37,549 nucleotides of DNA from an uncultured Prevotella sp. (GTDB lineage Bacteria; Bacteroidota; Bacteroidia; Bacteroidales; Bacteroidaceae), in NCBI GenBank assembly GCA_900318395.1, contig ONKL01000026.1, positions 1 through 37,549 on the forward strand, in the 5' to 3' direction. The notes under the pieces are model-generated. The model was not told the origin of the DNA, did not search any database, and saw only the letters and a list, made by a program, of their open reading frames with translations. Shown in pieces: positions 34,901-37,549 of this stretch. The translations under genes were made by a program, and so were the position numbers. Positions within the stretch are counted from its first letter, which is position 1, and every line of letters starts with the position of its first letter.

Positions 34901-35265
34901 GGACCTATATCAATCAGGACAACTACCTGAAGAACCGCAAGGGCCAGTATGCAGAGCGTGGCGGCGCCAAGATGCCTTGGCATCATCAGCTCGACTTCAA
35001 GTACCTGCGCGACATGACGCTTGAGATCGGAAAGACCAAGCACTCCCTCCAGTTGGGTATCGACATCGAGAACCTGCCCAACTTCCTCTGCAAGGACTGG
35101 GGACTCTTCAAGCAGGTTACAGGCAACGCCCTGTTGTCATACAACAAAGGCAAATACACCTACAACACAGTTGACAACGCCCGTCACCTCGAAACCTCTC
35201 AGAATTATCTGAGCACAGCCTCCACCTACAGAATCATGTTCACCATCAGATATCTGTTCAATTAA
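31954..35265 (+). CDS. Oar-like TonB-dependent outer-membrane receptor (second copy)
   Basis: The 1103-residue protein is a paralogue of the product of 27021-30284: signal peptide (1-23, ending TIAQ), the sequence VTTSGINGIVTTGDEEAIGA opening the regulatory-like domain, plug motifs IPTVGRSMTDLMKMTP, SVTIDGASFNNSFG and ISLDALDQMTVSITPYDVRQ, GGGINAVTKSGTN, and a barrel ending MFTIRYLFN. The first 250 residues align closely with the paralogue, while the barrels differ more, which suggests different cargo. It has its own promoter and a strong terminator on each side, so it is expressed independently. It has no lipoprotein gene of its own downstream. Confidence 0.9.
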   Translation: MMKKRLLMMVVTLLTFAMTTIAQVTTSGINGIVTTGDEEAIGATITAKHIPSGSVYRAVTNIDGRYTITGMRSGGPYEVEVSYIGYQSMKFTDIQLALGQNTVIDAKLSEEGELLQEVVVVAAARNTMRSDRSGAVTNLNADQMAAIPTVGRSMTDLMKMTPQSSSASGMAIGGGNYRQSSVTIDGASFNNSFGLGASPLPGGGTPISLDALDQMTVSITPYDVRQSGFTGGGINAVTKSGTNQFKGSAYTYLTSTSLKGARVATTTLPVDDGHSNTYGLTLGGPIVKDKLFFFINGEIEDNVTTGPAARAGDGSTPYTNTNHRPQLEELESLSSYLQNTYGLTTGPWQGYNVKTPAYRILARLDWNIHENHKFNVRFTKSNRKSSSPASASRSIGSNQATKIYGGNQNTYGSNTNYGMSALSSRYYAEYRFTSIAAELNSKFGKVQNTLRGTYSFQDQPRSTEYGDAAPVVEIVMNDGQDHYPTWALTGDVFTYGNLAQTKNTVITDEVNITLGKHNLFAGLQFEHNYAANGYAQAAAGYYAFEASPEEVATGNWGAVFGRAPRVFGITYGNNEGHSMFTSKMKTNQWSLYVQDNISWSERFRMSLGVRFELPSYPSLENNFNEEYYKIDFGGRHFRTDNVPNASVSFSPRVGFNWDITGQRNLILRGGTGLFVGRMPFVWLVSAVGNSGMGQTSYVASGEQAQNLRFTTSQEEMLKQINAKSTTTVPGSPTILSEDLRMPKTWKASLAFDAKIPGDIDFTLEGIFNKDLNPVVVSNADIYWDGTSTVDLGHGDVRHKMSYYDASHSAYLLENAGSKAYYWSVSAQLRKSFDFGLDLSASYTFSKAKSYTEGIGDQVSSAYNNYRNSVHAVNDNELGYATYVAPNRLLVSASYTLKESKYATSHFSLVYDGYQYGYLGSYAYSRYSYIFSSNVNSDPSAPGNLIYVPASREELNSWDFAESSYGDAKNPSVYTADMQRDDFWTYINQDNYLKNRKGQYAERGGAKMPWHHQLDFKYLRDMTLEIGKTKHSLQLGIDIENLPNFLCKDWGLFKQVTGNALLSYNKGKYTYNTVDNARHLETSQNYLSTASTYRIMFTIRYLFN

Positions 35266-35273
35266 ATAATGAC

Positions 35274-35309
35274 AATCCCCCGCTCACACACCGAGCGGGG
35301 GATTTTTTT
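35274..35309 (+). terminator. Strong intrinsic terminator after the second receptor gene
   Basis: AATCCCCCGCTC (35274-35285) pairs perfectly with GAGCGGGGGATT (35293-35304), 12 bp with a 7-nt loop, followed by a T-run. Confidence 0.92.
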
Positions 35310-35358
35310 ATTTTTCCATCGGCCCTAAGAGTTCTGTAGCCCACACACCCTTCCACTT

Positions 35359-35649
35359 TGCGCTCCACCGCTCCAACGCTCCAACGCTCCATTTGGTGTT
35401 TTTCTACGTTCGCCGCTTCAAGTTGAATACTATATTATTATATATTATTTAATAGAATTTATATATAATATAGGTATAATATAGTCTATATATTATATAG
35501 ATATAGATATAATATAATTTATAATATAATTTATAATATAATTTATATATATTATAATATATATAAATTTAATAATATACTATTATGACCAAACAATGCA
35601 GCATCAGAATTCGCAAATGGAGCGTTGGAGCGTTGGAGCGTGGAGCGCA
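35359..35649. repeat. Long inverted repeat of GCGTTGGA minisatellite units around an AT-rich core
   Basis: Bases 35369-35395 are the perfect reverse complement of 35614-35640 (27 bp). Outside these, 35359-35367 pairs with 35641-35649 (9 bp) with C35368 as the only bulge. Each arm is a tandem array of an 8-bp unit (CGCTCCAA on the left, its complement on the right). The 218 bp between the arms is mostly A and T. No gene is seen anywhere in 35310-35738. Confidence 0.88.
35429..35586. repeat. Nearly pure AT tract with tandem 12-mers
   Basis: About 158 bp with only a handful of G or C bases and many TATA-type palindromes. It includes three exact tandem copies of ATAATATAATTT at 35509-35544. It sits inside the inverted repeat and would unwind or extrude easily. 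Confidence 0.85.
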
Positions 35650-35663
35650 CTGCTGATCGACAA

Positions 35664-35701
35664 TCGTTGGGAAGCGAATTGGCAGTCGTTGGGAAGCGGA
35701 T
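35664..35701. repeat. Pair of direct repeats beside the inverted repeat
   Basis: TCGTTGGGAAGCGAAT at 35664-35679 and TCGTTGGGAAGCGGAT at 35686-35701, 22 bp apart, one base different. They adjoin the right arm of the inverted repeat. Confidence 0.6.
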
Positions 35702-35743
35702 CGGCGATCGTAGCCGACTAAGCGAAAAATGAAAGAACGAAAA

Positions 35744-35785
35744 AACAATAGAGAGACACCCATCGGATGCCCCTCTATTGTTTTT
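35744..35785. terminator. Bidirectional terminator hairpin related to the one at 641
   Basis: AACAATAGAG (35744-35753) pairs with CTCTATTGTT (35773-35782); the inner part pairs imperfectly around CATCGG. T-runs exist in both directions. GGATGCCCCTCTAT is shared, in inverted orientation, with the hairpin at 641-681. Confidence 0.65.
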
Positions 35786-35811
35786 GCAACTTGGGGCCTG
35801 GCCCCAGAGGG
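35781..35811 (+). repeat. REP-like element copy 4, directly after a terminator
   Basis: TTTTTGCAACTTGGGGCCTG followed by GCCCCAGAGGG; one base different from the copy at 1634-1664. It ends 9 bp before the stop codon of the subtilase remnant. Confidence 0.65.
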
Positions 35812-35819
35812 TAGTTATG

Positions 35820-36518
35820 TTACAGACGGATGAGGGTGGAGCCGAGCTTGCCGAGCTGTACGGCATAGACGCCCTTCTGGAGCCCTGTGAGGCTGACGCT
35901 GCCAGCCTGGACGGTGGTCTGGCGAACGATAGCACCTGACAGGTTGTAAAGCGTAACGGCAGTGCCGTCTTCTGCTCCCTCTGCAATCAACTGACCGTTC
36001 TCAACGCGGAAGGTGATGTTATCCGGCTGTTTCTGGCTGAGTCCCTGAATGCCGGTGCTGAGATCGAGCACGTAGAGCAATCCCTTGTAAGCATTGATCT
36101 TGCCAGCTCCGAAGCGGTGCGGGGCAGCCTTGGTGAATTCATCCGTGTCGCAGCTGTGGTTGAAGATGTCCTTAATGTCGGCATTGGTAAGCGTCTTGCC
36201 CTTGTCGGCAGCAGCCTGCACCCAGAGGGCCACGATGCCGGCGGCAGTAGGCGTAGACATCGACGTGCCATCAGACAAGCCCCAGTAGTATGGCCAATCT
36301 CCACTCTGCCCTTTGAACTGGTCATGGAAATTCCCCTCGGCAGAAATTTCTTCTTTTTTTAATTCAGAAGATAGCATCATCGAGTTGATGGCAGCGCTGA
36401 TTCTTACTCCTGGCGTACAAGCATCTGGGAACTTATGCCCTGCATAGTCGACACCCCAACTGGAGAAATATGCATTATCGCCAACTACATCTTTAATAGT
36501 AGTAAAGATTTTCCTCAT
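35820..36518 (-). pseudogene. C-terminal remnant of an S8 subtilisin-like protease with sorting tail
   Basis: The 232-residue frame holds the last third of a subtilase: FSSWG, PDACTPGVRISAAINS and GTSMSTPTAAGIVALW with the catalytic Ser86. The catalytic Asp and His regions and any real signal peptide are missing. The C-terminus (about 170-232, TLYNLSGAIVRQTTVQ…GVYAVQLGKLGSTLIRL) is a type A sorting tail of the type IX secretion system. The start MRKIFTTI resembles the first residues of a signal peptide, so an internal deletion may have joined the gene's beginning to its end. No missing part is found in the 170 bp upstream. It cannot be an active protease as it stands. Confidence 0.8.
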
Positions 36519-36580
36519 TTTGATGAATTATGAATGTTTAAACTATCTTCCTCCCGAGGTCATCGGGGAAATAACAAGTG

Positions 36581-36612
36581 CAAAGTTATGAAAATAAATC
36601 CAAACGTCGCAA
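36581..36612 (-). promoter_or_regulatory. Intact-looking promoter upstream of the subtilase remnant
   Basis: On the minus strand TTG (36612-36610) and TAACTTTG (36588-36581) are spaced by 21 nt. The remnant's ATG lies about 62 nt downstream. Confidence 0.5.
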
Positions 36613-36654
36613 CAGTTTGGGCGAAAAAAATTCTTAATTTACAATTTTTTATCG

Positions 36655-36662
36655 TATCTTTG
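36655..36662 (+). promoter_or_regulatory. Promoter (-7 box) of the glycyl-tRNA synthetase gene
   Basis: TATCTTTG lies 29 nt before the ATG. No TTTG is found at the expected -33 spacing. Confidence 0.55.
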
Positions 36663-36691
36663 CGCCCAAATTTGCAAAACAAACATGAATT

Positions 36692-37549
36692 ATGGCACAA
36701 GAAGATGTTTTTAAGAAGATCGTAAGCCACTGCAAGGAGTATGGTTTCGTGTTTCCCTCAAGTGAGATTTACGATGGTTTAGGCGCCGTCTACGACTATG
36801 GTCAGAACGGCGTAGAGTTGAAGAACAATATTAAGCAGTACTGGTGGAAGGCCATGACGATGCTGCACGAGAATATCGTGGGTATCGACTCGGCTATCTT
36901 CATGCACCCCACGATATGGAAGGCATCAGGTCACGTGGACGCTTTCAACGATCCCCTGATCGACAACCGCGACTCGAAGAAGCGCTATCGTGCTGACGTG
37001 CTGATCGAAGATCAGATTGCCAAGTACGACGAGAAGATCCAGAAGGAAGTGGAGAAGGCTCGCAAGCGCTTTGGCGACAGCTTCGACGAGGCTAAGTATC
37101 TGGAGACCAGTGAGCGCGTGAAGGAAACCAAGGAGAAGCGCGACAATCTGCACGCCCGCTACGCTGCAGCCATGCAGGGACCCGACCTCGACGAGCTGAA
37201 GCAGATTATCCTCGACGAGGAGATTGTAGATCCCATCAGCGGTACCAAGAACTGGACGGATGTTCGTCAGTTCAACCTGATGTTCTCTACCGAGATGGGC
37301 GCCTCTGCCGATGCGTCGATGAAGATCTACCTGCGCCCAGAGACGGCTCAGGGTATCTTCGTGAACTACCTGAACGTGCAGAAGACTGGCCGTATGAAGA
37401 TTCCTTTCGGTATCGCCCAGATCGGTAAGGCTTTCCGCAACGAGATCGTGGCCCGTCAGTTCATCTTCCGTATGAGGGAGTTCGAGCAGATGGAGATGCA
37501 GTTCTTCGTACAGCCTGGCACAGAGCTGGAGTGGTTCCCGAAGTGGAAG
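36692..37549 (+). CDS. glyS: Glycyl-tRNA synthetase, homodimeric class II type (3' end outside window)
   Basis: The frame opens at ATG 36692 ([20 protein letters not shown]) and stays open for 286 codons to the window edge; the full enzyme is usually about 510 residues. Recognisable parts are [20 protein letters not shown] and QYWWKAM at the start, the [13 protein letters not shown] segment, [14 protein letters not shown], and class II motif 2 with [20 protein letters not shown]. It charges tRNA-Gly with glycine in the cytoplasm. Another ATG at 36685 is out of frame and stops at once, which fixes the start. Confidence 0.96.
   Translation, partial: MAQEDVFKKIVSHCKEYGFVFPSSEIYDGLGAVYDYGQNGVELKNNIKQYWWKAMTMLHENIVGIDSAIFMHPTIWKASGHVDAFNDPLIDNRDSKKRYRADVLIEDQIAKYDEKIQKEVEKARKRFGDSFDEAKYLETSERVKETKEKRDNLHARYAAAMQGPDLDELKQIILDEEIVDPISGTKNWTDVRQFNLMFSTEMGASADASMKIYLRPETAQGIFVNYLNVQKTGRMKIPFGIAQIGKAFRNEIVARQFIFRMREFEQMEMQFFVQPGTELEWFPKWK

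Noticed and set aside
35429-35586. Replication origin
   Set aside because: AT-richness alone is not enough; no DnaA-box cluster or origin-linked gene such as dnaA is seen in the window.
35359-35649. CRISPR array or attachment site
   Set aside because: The repeats face each other and are short-period tandem units without regular unique spacers; no cas or integrase gene is nearby.
35552-35986. 144-residue minus-strand frame
   Set aside because: It spans the inverted-repeat arm, direct repeats, terminator and REP copy and overlaps the end of the subtilase remnant; the sequence is translated repeat DNA.

Overview
The window is chromosomal DNA from a Bacteroidota bacterium, most likely Prevotella or a close relative (Segatella, Xylanibacter). 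The grounds are SusC/SusD and Oar-type TonB receptors, a DUF4831 protein, a DUF6377-like regulator, a smalltalk mini-protein, hpt-adk-obgE-pgeF gene order, C-terminal tails of the type IX secretion kind, and promoters of the form TTTG/TTG-N19-21-TAnnTTTG. No tRNA, rRNA, CRISPR array or transposase gene was seen.

Layout. 1-1.7 kb: 3' end of an unknown gene, an inserted-looking palindrome, the smalltalk mini-gene, a bidirectional terminator and a HigBA-like toxin-antitoxin pair read on the minus strand. 1.8-6.2 kb: an outer-membrane beta-barrel receptor, then a LytS/LytTR two-component pair. 6.2-18.8 kb, minus strand: a beta-glucan utilisation locus in the order SusC, SusD, surface binding protein with two CBM4-like repeats, GH16, GH5, GH3, followed by a separately promoted DUF6377-type regulator. 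19.1-23.7 kb, minus strand: NAD(P)H-hydrate repair enzyme, DUF4831 protein, AqpZ water channel and FucP-type sugar symporter, closed by an 18-bp hairpin terminator. 23.8-26.9 kb, plus strand: hpt, adk, obgE, pgeF. 27.0-35.3 kb: two Oar-like TonB receptors flanking a lipoprotein with BACON and OB-fold repeats. 35.3-35.8 kb: gene-free DNA with a long inverted repeat and a nearly pure AT core. 35.8-36.5 kb: remnant of a subtilase. 36.7 kb to the end: glycyl-tRNA synthetase, cut by the window edge.

How the genes work together. In the glucan locus, the surface binding protein and SusCD would capture and import beta-glucan. GH16 would cut the polymer, probably at the surface, GH5 would act as a lipoprotein, and GH3 would release glucose. 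A FucP-type permease is encoded next door but in a separate transcription unit.

The least explained material is repeat DNA. One family is a REP-like palindrome around GGGGCCTGACCCC, present four times: once as an inverted pair between 12-bp direct repeats, twice fused to related terminator hairpins. A second class is short-period minisatellites placed as inverted or tandem arrays. One forms a 30-position hairpin (29 pairs) in frame inside the LytTR regulator (GTGGAAT units). One forms 36-bp arms around a 218-bp AT-rich core (GCGTTGGA units). A third, with AAAAGGTA-like 8-mers, encodes part of a signal peptide and recurs beside the smalltalk gene. These are the best candidates for undescribed biology here.
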